Assembly (NCBI GenBank): GCA_964036195.1
Contig: OZ038456.1
Coordinates: forward strand, 12,524,001 to 12,588,000
Reading direction: 5' to 3'
Length of the DNA stretch: 64,000 nt
From: Sphaerolaimus hirsutus
Lineage: Eukaryota; Nematoda; Chromadorea; Monhysterida; Sphaerolaimidae
Shown here: positions 32,801-42,227 of the stretch, piece after piece
Layout: each line of letters begins with the position of its first letter
Numbering within the stretch: position 1 is the stretch's first letter
The notes under the pieces: model-generated
Seen by the model: only the letters and a program-made list of their open reading frames with translations
The model's database searches: none
Told to the model about the DNA's origin: nothing
Position numbers and translations under genes: made by a program

Positions 32801-33949
32801 ATATTACCTCAAAATACCCCCATGGGCATTATTATTTCGTCAGAAAGTTTTGTAAGGATCATAGAAAATAGTAGGCATTTACATACCCAAAACAGGTTAT
32901 AAATGCGTACAAACAGGATATATTTGAAATAAACATGTAGTCAGCTACACAACCTAGTACAGTCTATGTGTAGCTGCGATGCAAATTAGCAGTAATAAAT
33001 ACATCATGTACATTGGATACATGATGTACATCATCCCAGAGGGGAGTATTTCAAGGGAGGGTGGGCTTATTATTTCACCAGTCCATTTTGAGGGGAGTTA
33101 ATTCAAGGGGCTGTTTATTCAAGGTAATAAGGTATACTTAAATGTCGAAACTTAAATTGTCAAATCCACCATGAGATGTGCATGCCATCTTTAATTTCTT
33201 TTTTGTACCATTATAAAATATGAATACATCATGTACATATTTACATACTATAGGTAGATGCTTATCTTATCTTGTTTAGTATAACTGAATTAATGTGCAT
33301 TCAACCACTTCGCTGAAAAAAAACTCAAAAAACTTTTCTGTGTTTCCGTGTTTCTGTGTTTCTGTGTTCTCCAAAAAAAAACTCATTTGAGTTTTGAGTT
33401 TTTCAAAATTTATGAGTTTCCGTGTTTCTGTGTAAAACAAAAACACAGAAACTCAATGAGTTTCTGTGTTCAATTTCTGTGTTTTTTCCATCGTTGCCTA
33501 CGGCGTCACAAGATGGCCGCCATGTATTGATTCTGTGCTTATCTTTCTTTATTCGTACCTTAAAGTTCCGCGCGTTTCACTTATTCGTTTTATTCGTTGC
33601 GTTACTTTTGACTGTTACTCTGTACCCTTTTGCCTCGCGAAGACTGAGTGGTATAAACTTTGAATTGAATTGAATTGTCTCCTGGTGACTCAACATGAAA
33701 ACCTGTTTTTTAACATGTTACCATATACTTTAGACAAACTTCATTCGACCCACGCTCGCGCTTTCAATATCTACACAATTTCAGAATCTCCACGGCATTA
33801 CAACTGACACATTCCTATCGTTGCCGTGCGTTCTGGGCAGGAACGGTATCGAATCTGTGGTGATGCAAAATCTCAGCTTCGATGAAAAGTTGGATTTGAC
33901 CAAAAGTGCGCATGTGCTGAAAAATGTACAAGATAAAACTGCGCTGTGA
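23812..33949 (+). CDS. LDH-like: L-lactate dehydrogenase-like, complete, copy 2 (7 exons)
   Basis: Exons are 23812-23908, 25577-25819, 27859-27934, 29467-29741, 30692-30806, 31412-31535 and 33785-33949. Each has the same length and splice phase as in copy 1, totalling 1095 nt. I count about eight coding differences from copy 1. Two change residues: Gly to Ser two residues into exon 2, and Asn to Lys in TAHS(N/K)VCII. The rest are synonymous. Catalytic residues (Asp168, Arg171, His195, Arg109 in LDH numbering) and the unusual Arg at the Gln102 position are the same. The introns are about 3.8 kb longer in total because of extra transposons. Under the haplotype reading this is the second allele, not a paralogue. 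Confidence 0.92.
23952..25100. mobile_element. hAT-like element, TAACGATGGCAAA ends, LDH intron 1, haplotype-B-specific
   Basis: The 8-bp target duplication GTGGAGAC lies at 23944-23951 and 25101-25108; copy 1 has the empty site near 7571-7578. The ends are TAACGATGGCAAA and TTTGCCATCGTTA. The subterminal zones are arrays of AATTTTCGAATTTTCG. The centre (about 24180-24800) is AT-rich, unique-looking and has no transposase I can recognise. Confidence 0.93.
25886..26263. mobile_element. Degenerate CCGTATT-type MITE in LDH intron 2 (copy 2)
   Basis: Counterpart of 8355-8730 with the same decayed ends. It is nearly identical between haplotypes. Confidence 0.55.
26365..27837. mobile_element. GAGGCGTC-ended element with 4-bp target duplication, haplotype-B-specific
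   Basis: The TIRs are GAGGCGTCCAATTCTAAAAG and its near complement. The flanking ATAT (26361-26364, 27838-27841) fits a 4-bp duplication against the empty site in copy 1 near 9377-9382. Inside, the terminal motif TCTAAAAGYCGACAAGTCCA recurs several times. A hAT-like element is nested at 26559-27382. A second family member at 58833-59871 is flanked by AATT. Confidence 0.88.
26559..27382. mobile_element. hAT-like element, TAACGATGGCAAA ends, nested
   Basis: The perfect 8-bp target duplication GAAGTCAC lies at 26551-26558 and 27383-27390. It shares ends and AATTTTCGAATTTTCG arrays with 23952-25100 but has a different, shorter centre (824 bp). Confidence 0.92.
28332..29164. mobile_element. hAT-like MITE, CAGAGTTG ends, LDH intron 3, haplotype-B-specific
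   Basis: The 8-bp duplication CGAGTTTC lies at 28324-28331 and 29165-29172. It is absent from copy 1 near 10115. The ends are CAGAGTTGTACAAATAC and TTTTCGCAACTCTG, with ACGTAAACGTAAA arrays. Its middle contains a decayed inverted repeat (about 28674-28940) with TTCCGTAACAGGAGAAGTA and CCAATTGCGGAATT ends, related to 3244-3648. Confidence 0.9.
29765..30282. mobile_element. hAT-like MITE, CAGAGTTG ends, LDH intron 4 (copy 2)
   Basis: Counterpart of 10712-11224. The target duplication GTTCCTCG lies at 29757-29764 and 30283-30290. Confidence 0.9.
30300..30586. mobile_element. TA MITE, GAATAAAGCCCC subfamily (copy 2)
   Basis: Counterpart of 11242-11527, with the same left end CCGTATATACTAGAATAAAG and decayed right end. 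Confidence 0.6.
30943..31369. mobile_element. TA MITE, CCGTATTTCCTCGAAATACC subfamily, uninterrupted
   Basis: This 427-bp element has matching ends and TA flanks. It is the un-nested counterpart of 11884-12769 and shows the pre-insertion state of that host element. Confidence 0.9.
32315..33496. mobile_element. hAT-like element, CAACGATGG ends, nested in the retrotransposon fragment
   Basis: The perfect 8-bp target duplication CCTACGGC lies at 32307-32314 and 33497-33504. The ends are CAACGATGG and CCATCGTTG. The subterminal arrays are GTTTTGAGTTTTT and TTTCTGTGTTTCTGTG. A decayed TA MITE lies inside at about 32808-33135. Confidence 0.9.
32808..33135. mobile_element. Decayed TA MITE, third nesting level
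   Basis: ATTACCTCAAAATACCCCCA at the left and TATTCAAGGTAATAAGGTAT at the right, with GGGAGTATTTCAAGGGAGG units, mark a worn CCGTATTACC-type element inside 32315-33496. Confidence 0.6.
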
Positions 33950-33994
33950 TGTGATCTTGACAAAAACCATGATCTCTAGACTCTAGGATAGGTC

Positions 33995-35400
33995 ACCCCC
34001 GTTGACTTGGGTCCGGACACGTTTAAATTTCCAAAAAATGGGCATCCCGAGAAACTTGGGCGGCACTAGAAAGTAGCCAAAGCATTTGCCTCAAACGCCC
34101 TGGGACACCCCGCGCCTAGAACCCCCGTGGGCCGTGTAAACAGCCCAAATATTTTTTTATACAAAAATGACCTGATGACTTGGGTTTGGACACGTTCTAT
34201 ATATCGCCCCTATTCTGTCATTCAAGGCCGGATTTCAGCCTCGAAGACAGAATATAGTTCTGGCAAGCTGCCAAAGGCCATTGTTTCCAAAAAAATCAGA
34301 TTTGGATAGACTTTTATCAACTCATGCTGTCCAGTGAGTTTTTGGTCATTTTTCTCAGGGTTTTTTCGTAAAATGAGTTTACAGAGCGACTCTCCACTTC
34401 TATGCCATCACCCATGCCCCCACAAACCAGAACGACCTTGAAAAAGTGCAATGAAGACCTGTACAGTCAGGGGTTAATCACTGATGTGAATTGCTCAAGA
34501 ACAGTTGCTGTTCTGGGCAAGTGATTATGGATGTTCAGCGGTGTGTAGGCTGCTGGGAACAACATGTCACATTAGAAGAGGATGTGACGGATTTTTTTTA
34601 CACACCCATGCTGAAGGAACAGTATCAAAAAACTTGAGAAACAAAAGAGCAAAAATTTCAGGGATGAAAAAACGGTAAAGTGGTAGTAAAAAGGAAATTA
34701 AAATGCGCTAATTTTTTGCACTTTTGTTTCGCGATTTTTTTGGAGTATTCCTTCAGCATGGGTGTGTAAAAAAAATCCGTCACATCCTCTTCTAATGTGA
34801 CATGTTGTTCCCAGCAGCCTACACACTGCTGAACATCCATAATCACTTGCCCAGAACAGCAACTGTTCTTGAGCGATCCACATCAGTGATTACCCCTGAC
34901 TGTGCAGTGCATGTCCTCATTGCACTTTTTCAGCGTTGTTCTGGTTTGTGGGGGCATGGGTGATGGCTTAGAAGTTGAGAGTCGCTCTGTAAACTGATTT
35001 TACAGAAAAAAAACTGAGAAAAACGACCAAAAACTCACTGGACAGCGTGAGTTGATAAAAGTCTATCCAAATCTGATTTTTTTCGAAACACATGGCCTTT
35101 GGCAGCTTGCCAGGACTTTATTCTGTTGTGAAGGCTGAAATCCAGCCTTGAAATACAGAATAGGGGCGATATATAGAACGTGTCCGAACCCAAGTCAGCA
35201 GGTCATTTCTATATAAAAAAATATGTGGGCCTTTTACACGGCCCGCAGGGGATCTAGGCGAGGGGTGTACCAGGGAGTTTTTAGGCAAATGTCTGGGCTA
35301 CTTTTTAGTACTGCCCAAGTTTCCCGGGATGCCCGCGATCGGGCACAAAAATCAATTTTATCGGAAATTCAAGAGTGTCCGGACCCAAGTCAACGGAGGT
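33995..35400. mobile_element. 1.4-kb foldback element after the LDH stop, haplotype-B-specific
   Basis: The left arm from ACCCCCGTTGACTTGGGTCC and the right arm ending GGACCCAAGTCAACGGAGGT are complementary over roughly 650 bp each, with a spacer of roughly 100 bp. Internal landmarks such as GGCTGCTGGGAACAACATGT recur inverted. Copy 1 has no insert at the matching site (about 13830). The flanks share TAGGT, but a clean target duplication is not resolved. The arms have visible mismatches, so the palindrome is not newly made. No long ORF. Confidence 0.88.
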
Positions 35401-35496
35401 TTAGGTGTCAATTTTTTGTGAGTGTTTTTTTCCGGGTAAATTTGAACATTTGTTATTTTTTGGGCTGATGATGTGTCCGTGTCGCTGTGTGTTCAA

Positions 35497-35692
35497 TAGC
35501 GATGGAAAAGCGCCATGGCACTGGCGCCTAGCGCTAGCGCCAAAAGGGAAAAGCGCCATGGCGCTTTTGGCACTCGGCCTGGCGCCAGAAACAAAAAGCC
35601 TGGCGCTGGCGCTTGCCGCTAGCCCCAAAGCAAAAATCGCGAGGGCGCTTCTGGCGCTTGGTGCCAAAATCCTGGCGCTTTTTCCATCGCTA
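35497..35692. mobile_element. GCGCC hAT-like mini-element (copy 2)
   Basis: Same insertion as 13923-14089. The flanks are GTGTTCAA (35489-35496) and GTGTGCAA (35693-35700). It carries about 29 bp more of GCGC repeat than copy 1. Confidence 0.88.
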
Positions 35693-36284
35693 GTGTGCAA
35701 TTTTTTTCTGAAAGCTTTACATAGGTCATTCCGTCTAGAAATATTCGTGCATTTGTTCCACTCGAGTTATCTTGAATAATATGTACCCCGAGATAATCAT
35801 ACAGACAATCAATAAAATTGATGAAAAGTTATTTCATTGAAATGCAGCATATAAGAAGCCAGAATCCCATCAATCAAACGGCTTATTTTTCAAGAGATAA
35901 ATTATTCTAAAATATCAGTGTCCAGGTAATGTCTACAACTCTAGAAGAAAGAATATCTAGCTAGGTGCATGCATTTTTGTAGTGGGTGGAACAGTCATGT
36001 CTTTCAGTATCGCGTTTTAACATTTCGGTTGGCAGTTTCCGTATCCTATTCCTATTAACTGTATGTAGTCAGATAGTACATGAATAGAAGGTCGTTAAAA
36101 TAATGCGCAAAGTTACACCGTGAATGGAAGTACAAAACAACAGTGTTGCAAAAACGTATTTATGTTTACCCGAAATACCCGGGTATTTTGTTATTATCCT
36201 TACGTTTATGTTTACGTTTTAGGAAAATACCATTACATTTGCAAATGTTTTGCAGCACGTTCTCAAGGCAGAGTTGTTAAAATA

Positions 36285-36525
36285 CTGGTATCAGCCTGAT
36301 CACACATGATCACCAGGCACTTCACTGCCTGTGATCACACTTCAGAGACTGATCACGCCTGATCACCGTTGGAATGCACTTCACCGACACTTTGTTCAGT
36401 ATGTTTACTAAATTGGGATTTGTTTACTAAATTGATTACAGAAAAAAAAATTGAAATTATTGAAGTGTGTTAAAGTGCCTGCAAGAGTCTGCGTGAAGAC
36501 ACTTCACCGCAGATCACGGTAGATC
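36285..36525. repeat. GATCAC/CACTTC repeat region (copy 2)
   Basis: Counterpart of 14815-15085. It starts inside the repeat because of a deletion relative to copy 1 (or an insertion in copy 1 at 14682-14857). Confidence 0.5.
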
Positions 36526-36869
36526 ACTAGCACAGTTTTTGCTGTGTATGATGTAAATACCTCTGAACCTGTAAACAATCTATACGTGCCACCACTTAAA
36601 AGAATTTTGTTCTTATATAAAAGATGCCTGGTTGGTAATTGGAAATTATGTGTGCATTTATACAAGTTATCCCACCGACTGCACACTGGCTGTAGTTGTA
36701 CATGACTCTATTTGTTTATCCTGTTGACTATAGTTTTCAAAGGTTCCTTGCGCTGCATATAAAGCTGATGTTGGTGAAGTTTTTCAGTTCCTACCATAGC
36801 CAGCCCATTCCAACACAGAACAGCAGTAACAATTTTTATTTTTTTAACAGAAACCGTGATTTGATTGCA

Positions 36870-38055
36870 CTAAGACTGAAACATAGAAATGACAAAATCT
36901 CTGAAAACGTGAGAACATTCAGCAAAAGTGTAGCAATTAAAACTCTGTCGAATATACGTCAGCAATTGACACCCTAAACTTCCAACGACAATAACCCTTG
37001 CTTGGATCACAATGACATTCTGTACACTGTCTGGCATTCTACGCCATGTATGCTTAATAATGAAACATGTAAAACCTAAAGAAACAATTAAAATGCAGCA
37101 TTTGATACCACAAAACATGATCACACACAATGCAGCAAAAAGTGCAGCTACAATTGGAGATGACATAAAATTTTCTACCTTCACATGCACCTTTGAAACT
37201 CTTAAATAGAGCAAAGAAATGGAGTAGATGCTAAGCGCGATTAAAAAAGCTAAAAAGCATGTCAGTGAACAAAATTGACAGATTAGCGTCATGCACATGG
37301 CTGTGATGCTGACAATTGCATTTAGGTTTGAGGGATGGCTGCCAGATGGTTTTTGTTGTGGATCGTCCAATTCCTGTGGATTGGTGATTTTTGATCAGAT
37401 AAGAAAGTGAGGATCAGAAAATACCATGTATGCTAAGATAAGACCTCCCCTTGAATAACATCCCCACTTGGATAACTCCCTCCTATCAGCAGGTGAGGAA
37501 AAAAAACTCTCCCCTCCCCCTTGGATAAGATCCCCTTGGATACAATAACTCCCCCTCCAAAGGATCTTACAAAATAATAAGTACCATGTGGTCTTATTTG
37601 AGAATATACAGTACATATAAAAGCCCAAATTCCCAATTCCCATATTCAATGTGCAACATATTAGTTGCAAATCAAATGTAAATTGATAAAACTCACAGCT
37701 TTCCAACCAACCTCTAAAAATTCAAAAGTTACCCAGGAATCATTGGGCTCATTGACAGCCAATTTCATATTGTATCTGGAACATATGGGCCCAAAAATGC
37801 TTGCTAGACGTTGACTGTGACTTTTTGATGTTGTATTTGATGTTGGCATACTTTCATCAACACTGTCAGGTATTTCTTCCACATCTGATAAATTACTCGT
37901 TCCACAATTTTCATCTTTGGCTGGATCTTCACAATTTAGAATCAATTTGTCTCCTTTCCCAGCTTTATCTTCAGCTATCATTTGTTCAATTTTCTTTTTT
38001 GTTCTGTCCACCATTTCTGATGGGAATAGGTAGGATAAATTTAGCACTGTGGAAT
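36870..38055 (-). CDS. Unidentified multi-pass membrane protein, two exons, copy 2
   Basis: The upstream exon is 37697-38055 (359 nt) and the downstream exon runs from 37373 to at least 36996, open to a stop at 36870. Exon lengths and phases equal those of copy 1. Substitutions include Cys to Gly and Cys to Arg in the last hydrophobic segment. The hydrophilic first exon is unchanged until its end. Further 5' exons should lie at positions above 38055; I could not identify one. A GC-rich patch at about 38336-38460 could be the promoter or first exon, but this is a guess. Confidence 0.7.
37424..37612. mobile_element. GAATAA-type TA MITE in the membrane-protein intron (copy 2)
   Basis: Counterpart of 16004-16190, with small indels. 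Confidence 0.6.
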
Positions 38056-38490
38056 CTGCAGGACAAAAATACAGGTTTTAACGTGTTTCCTTCTTTGAAT
38101 GACAAGGGATTCAATTCAACTTCATAAGGAGATCACATATTTATCACTTGAGTCCTAATTGAATATTTCGGGCATGAATCCCCCCAGATATTTAAGTTAG
38201 CAATGTAGTTCTCACATCTCACAACTTATCTTCACATCAAAAAAATTACATCAACAAAAGAGCGAATTTTCCCGGAACCCCCCCCCCCCCATTTAAAACC
38301 ACCTTCAAAATCAGGATTCATTTGCAAGAACACCGCAGTGGCAGCCCTCCGATCGGCGGAACCAGCGGCCGCCTGTTCCGATAAAGCCTGATGCTCGCTG
38401 GTTTTCGCCGCGTCCGCATGGCGACGGCGCCAAGCTCTGTGTTCCGATATTTTTATCGTTTTTTTATTGTGATGGAGCGGTATTTTTAGC

Positions 38491-38822
38491 CCCGGGGGCA
38501 CTCCCGGACCCTGTAAAATGTAAAAGACCCTGTAAAATGTCATGTGTCATGTAAAAAAAACCCTGTAGAGTGCCATGAGTATACAAATTTCATCTCATCG
38601 TGATCAAATATTATGTTTTTGTATCCAAATGTTACTTTTGACATAAGATTTGGATACACATGACATTTTACAGGACCTTTTACATCACATTTCACACTCT
38701 ACAGGGTCTTTTACATGACACGTGACATTTTACAGGGTCTTTTACTGGTTACATCACACATGTCATTTTACAGGGTGCTTTACACTTATTAGGGTCTTTT
38801 ACAGAGTCTGGGGATGGCACCT
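38491..38822. mobile_element. MITE with TGTAAAATG repeats
   Basis: GGGGGCACTCCCGGACCCTG at the left and AGAGTCTGGGGATGGCACCT at the right are imperfect inverted ends. Between them, ACCCTGTAAAATG and its complement CATTTTACAGGGT are repeated many times. The family recurs at 40657-40850. Confidence 0.65.
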
Positions 38823-39051
38823 GAATTGTGAATGTGGGGCACTTTGAAGCCTCTTTTATTATTCGTTGTGTAGTTTTTAACGAAACGCCGATCTTTTTGG
38901 AGACATTTCCTGCATGTGTCATGCGTTATCACTTGTTGAGACGAAGTTTCAACGATGGCTGATTGTGTAATGGTTGATAGGAACTGATAGACCTAGTCGT
39001 GTGAAGTGATTCAATTCTCAATGTGATTTTGTCCATCACCGTACTGCAGTC

Positions 39052-39829
39052 CAGAGTTGTGAAAATACCGGTATTTTTGGAAAGTGTAAGTGTAAGTGTC
39101 AATACACTTTCCAAATTTTGAGTATGGATACTGTAAGCGTAAGGTATTTTTCAAATACCTAGGAAAGTGTAAAAAAAGTGTAAGTGTAAAAAGTTTTTTA
39201 GAAAGAGCTATCACTGTTGAGCATCAGAAAACACCACTGTTTTCACCTTTAGATCAATTTATTTATCATTTTCATGCATTATTTCACATTTTACTGCTGT
39301 ATGAACAGCTGTATGAAACATTTCAGACTGTAACAAATTTAGTGGTATGAAGTTGCGTAATAATGGCACCTTTTCAGTGTTGATATTTTACTGATTAAGC
39401 TATGTGATACACACTGTTTAAATACCAGAATGGACATACAGCAATAATGTCAATGCAAAAGTCAGTGTCCAGCAGGTGAAATTGATCTTGTTCTCTTTAC
39501 AAAGTATGATGAAACTGTAGAATACCATGAGTACTGATCAAATGTTGGAGCTGGTGCACGTTTGTACATTTGCCATATTTTCTACATTCAATGCATAACT
39601 GCATGTGTGCACTTTGCAGTTATTTTTTGTACATGACCCTGTTTTATGCTTCCTCAAATGCTTAAAACCGGGTATTGCTGTATCCGGGTATGCTGTATCC
39701 GGGTATTTTGCCCAGGAAAGTGTAAAAAAAGTGTACGGGTATTTTATGAAAGTGTAAGTGTAAGGGTAAATATTAATACCCATTTACCCGGGTATTTTGG
39801 GTAAGTGTAAATACACTTTCGCAACTCTG
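39052..39829. mobile_element. hAT-like MITE, CAGAGTTG ends
   Basis: The perfect 8-bp target duplication CTGCAGTC lies at 39044-39051 and 39830-39837. The ends are CAGAGTTGTGAAAATACCGG and TTTCGCAACTCTG. The arrays here are AGTGTAAGTGTAA instead of the ACGTAAACGTAAA of sister copies, a subfamily variant. Confidence 0.92.
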
Positions 39830-39844
39830 CTGCAGTCACATTGT

Positions 39845-40173
39845 TAGAGTGTTGCGCTGAAAATGTCCATCGCGCCACACTTACGCGGCAATGGCACCAA
39901 ACCTACGAGCACCACAAAGCCCCCACAAAAAGCCCAACATTTCAGCCTTCCTGGCGTGCAGGTGCGCCGCCCGTCTGTGCTCCACCGCCTGTTTTCTCAA
40001 TTGGCGCCAATCGCTGTCCCCCGTGGCGCTGGAGCCCAGGCTGCGAAGAAACACTTCAAAGATGGGGATTGTAGTGAATGGTGCGAGAGCGCCAATGGCG
40101 TTTTGCGTTTGGCGCTTGGTCTTTTTTGCTGTGGCGCTATTGGCGCTTGACGCTATTTTTCCTTGGCGCCAGG
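39845..40173. mobile_element. GCGCC-type element, interrupted
   Basis: Scattered GGCGCC, GGCGCT and GGCGCAA motifs continue up to TTGGCGCCAGG at 40173. A second element (40174-40433) interrupts the sequence, after which CGCCAGGAACAAAACGCCTG resumes. The termini are not certain. Confidence 0.5.
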
Positions 40174-40433
40174 TAGGGTTGGGAACCCGACCCGATCCGA
40201 CCCGACCCGACCCGACCCGACCCGACCCGACCCGACCCGACCCGACCCGACCCGACCCGACCCGACCCGACCCGACCCGACCCGACCCGATCCGACCCGA
40301 ACACGATACCCGACCTCAATACCCGAACCCGAACCCGAACCCGACACCCGCAAAACTTTTGGAACCAATACCCGACCTGTAATTTTTAGGACCTGATACC
40401 CGATCACCAAAAATTTCTAAATTCACAACCCTA
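40174..40433. mobile_element. hAT-like MITE, TAGGGTTG ends, with a (CCCGA)n array
   Basis: The ends are TAGGGTTGGGAACCCGA and AATTCACAACCCTA. The flanks GCGCCAGG (40166-40173) and TCGCCAGG (40434-40441) form an 8-bp duplication with one mismatch. Between lie about twenty tandem CCCGA units (about 40186-40300), then diverged ACCCGA units to about 40400. Open frames over it are repeat translations. Confidence 0.82.
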
Positions 40434-40656
40434 TCGCCAGGAACAAAACGCCTGGGTTGAATAACGAGTAATGATGTCATATGGATTAAATACAGGCAAT
40501 GTCAATTCGTTGAATGGGATCATTCCATCATTCATAAATATGTGGCAAGTTTCCAAAATCCCGCTCACCTATTCTCGTACATAACATTGCCAAGTCCGGA
40601 CAAAGATTCGAAAAAGCCAGTGTAAGATGGTTGATGCGAAAGGCTTCGTCTGCCCT

Positions 40657-40850
40657 GGGGGCAGTCCCAGACCCTGTAAAATGCCCTGTAAAATGTCAAA
40701 TGTCAAATGTCATGCAAAGTATCTAAAGTCATGTAAAATTCCCGGTAAAATGGCAAACGTGTTTTACATATCTTTTAACACGTTGCATGAAATTTGACAT
40801 TTTACAGGGTATTTTACATGGCATTTTACAGGGTATTGGACTGGCACCTG
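40657..40850. mobile_element. MITE with TGTAAAATG repeats, short copy
   Basis: GGGGGCAGTCCCAGACCCTG faces ACAGGGTATTGGACTGGCAC. Internal ATGTCAAATGTCATG and TTTACAGGGTATTTTACATG units match 38491-38822. Confidence 0.65.
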
Positions 40851-41141
40851 ATGATGCGTCGTTGCCATATCGTCGGGCGTTACGCAGTCTCTTGATTGTG
40901 ATTTTCGAACGATGGACATTTTTCAAAGTTTGATTAGATAGATATCTTTGTTGTTTACTAGTGTTGCTAATACATTGAAAAATTAGAGAGGAAAATTTTT
41001 TAATTGATGCTGAGCGGATTACGGGTGCGGTGAAAATTGGCACGCATAGGAAATTGTAAAGGTAATTGTCTGTGATGCTAAAATATAATATGTATTAAGT
41101 GGATTATGATTATTTTAGGAAGATATAAGTTAAAAGATATA

Positions 41142-41592
41142 CCGTATTTCCTCGAAATACCCCCCCCCCTCGAAATACCCCCCCCCTCGAAATACCCCCC
41201 CCCTCGTTTGACCCCCCCTCTCGAGACCACTATGAAACAATCACCCCCCCCCCCTCGAAATACCCCCCCCAAATTGAGTGTAAAGAGAACGTACATGACA
41301 AATACGGCAGTTTGTGTTCTACGTAGTGCAGAACACACGTTAAAACAATGTCGGAATCACGTTAGAACAGTGTACATACCATCTACATACTAATATTATT
41401 CTACAGAACCTTATAAATGGCGGTTTTTGTTGCATTTTTCGGCGTCTGCGTACGTTTCAGACGACAATTTCGTACTTGGTTTTCAAAAATTTTCTTGTGA
41501 AATAATAACCCCCCCCCCTCGTTTAACCCCCCCCCCCTCTCGGGACCACTATGAAACAATCACCCCCCGGGGGGTATTTCGAGGAAATACGG
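41142..41592. mobile_element. TA MITE, CCGTATTTCCTCGAAATACC subfamily, inverted orientation
   Basis: The ends CCGTATTTCCTCGAAATACC and complement are flanked by TA (41140-41141, 41593-41594). The interior carries C runs and CTCTCGAGACCACTATG, the complement of the 12195-12652 and 22500-22948 interiors. Confidence 0.92.
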
Positions 41593-41760
41593 TAAGATAA
41601 GTTCAAGTTCAAAGATAACACCAGAAAAAAATGCACCTGACTTGACTTGATTTTCATGACTTGAAGGTTAATTTGTCAAATTCAATTGATTCGACTTGTC
41701 AACTCAATAGATGTTTCGGAAGCCGTGAAAAACTCAAGAAAAAAATCGTGTTTTGAGCTA

Positions 41761-42198
41761 CCGTATTTCCTCGAAATACCCCCCCCCCTCGAAATACCCC
41801 CCCCCATCGAAATACCCCCCCCCCTCAAATGGACACTATGAACTCATAAACCCCCCTCGAAATACCCCCCCCCAAATAAATATAGTGTATAGAGGACGTA
41901 AATGACAAAAGCTACAATTTAATCCGGGAAACGCAGAATAAACGTTAAAAACAATGATTGTGTTATGTTGGAACAGGGTTTATAACGTCTAGGTACATAT
42001 ATAAGTCTATAGAGTCTTATAGATGGGCGTTTTTGTTGCAGGTTTCAACGTCTGTGCACGTTACAAACAACAATTTAGTACTGGGATTTCAAAAAATTTC
42101 TGGCGAAATAATAAACCCCCCTCGAATTACCCCCCCCCCCCCTCGAAATTCTCACTCTGAAAAAATAACCTCTCTGGGGGTATTTCGAGGAGATACGG
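41761..42198. mobile_element. TA MITE, CCGTATTTCCTCGAAATACC subfamily, diverged
   Basis: The left end is perfect after TA. The right end reads TTTCGAGGAGATACGG followed by CA, so the target duplication is worn. It is less C-rich in the centre than 41142-41592. Confidence 0.85.
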
Positions 42199-42227
42199 CA
42201 GGTACATTATATTGCGCTCTGGTCATT

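Larger units (their letters stand above)
32118..33677 (+). mobile_element. Non-LTR retrotransposon 3' fragment, haplotype-B-specific, with nested elements
   Basis: Copy 1 lacks this segment (junction near 13522-13527). It ends in TGAATTGAATTGAATTG, a short simple-repeat tail like those of CR1/L2-type retrotransposons. Its 3' zone (TTGCCTCGCGAAGACTGAG) resembles the zone before the GAAAT tail at 43660-43800. Most of the interior is a hAT-like element (32315-33496). No coding potential remains. The target duplication is short or unclear. Confidence 0.65.
17151..38375. repeat. Large duplicated block, copy 2 (haplotype B)
   Basis: It starts immediately after the N gap at the position matching 1836 and remains collinear to about 38375 (matching 16950). 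It is about 6.1 kb longer than copy 1. The excess is accounted for mainly by insertions at 18023-18354, 20934-21395, 22500-22948, 23952-25100, 26365-27837, 28332-29164, 32118-33677 and 33995-35400, offset by five insertions private to copy 1. Confidence 0.9.

Noticed and set aside
7439-33949. Two LDH genes as a true tandem paralogue pair
   Set aside because: Both block boundaries coincide with the N gap and the flanks are single copy, which fits unmerged alleles better than a real duplication.
38417-38490. Short ATG frame in the GC-rich patch downstream of copy 2
   Set aside because: Only 23 codons with no splice donor in phase. The patch may be a promoter or first exon, but it cannot be supported.
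40137-40410. Open frames rich in Thr-Arg-Pro-Asp or Gly-Ser-Gly-Arg repeats
   Set aside because: They are six-frame translations of the (CCCGA)n array; a non-multiple-of-three repeat opens all frames.
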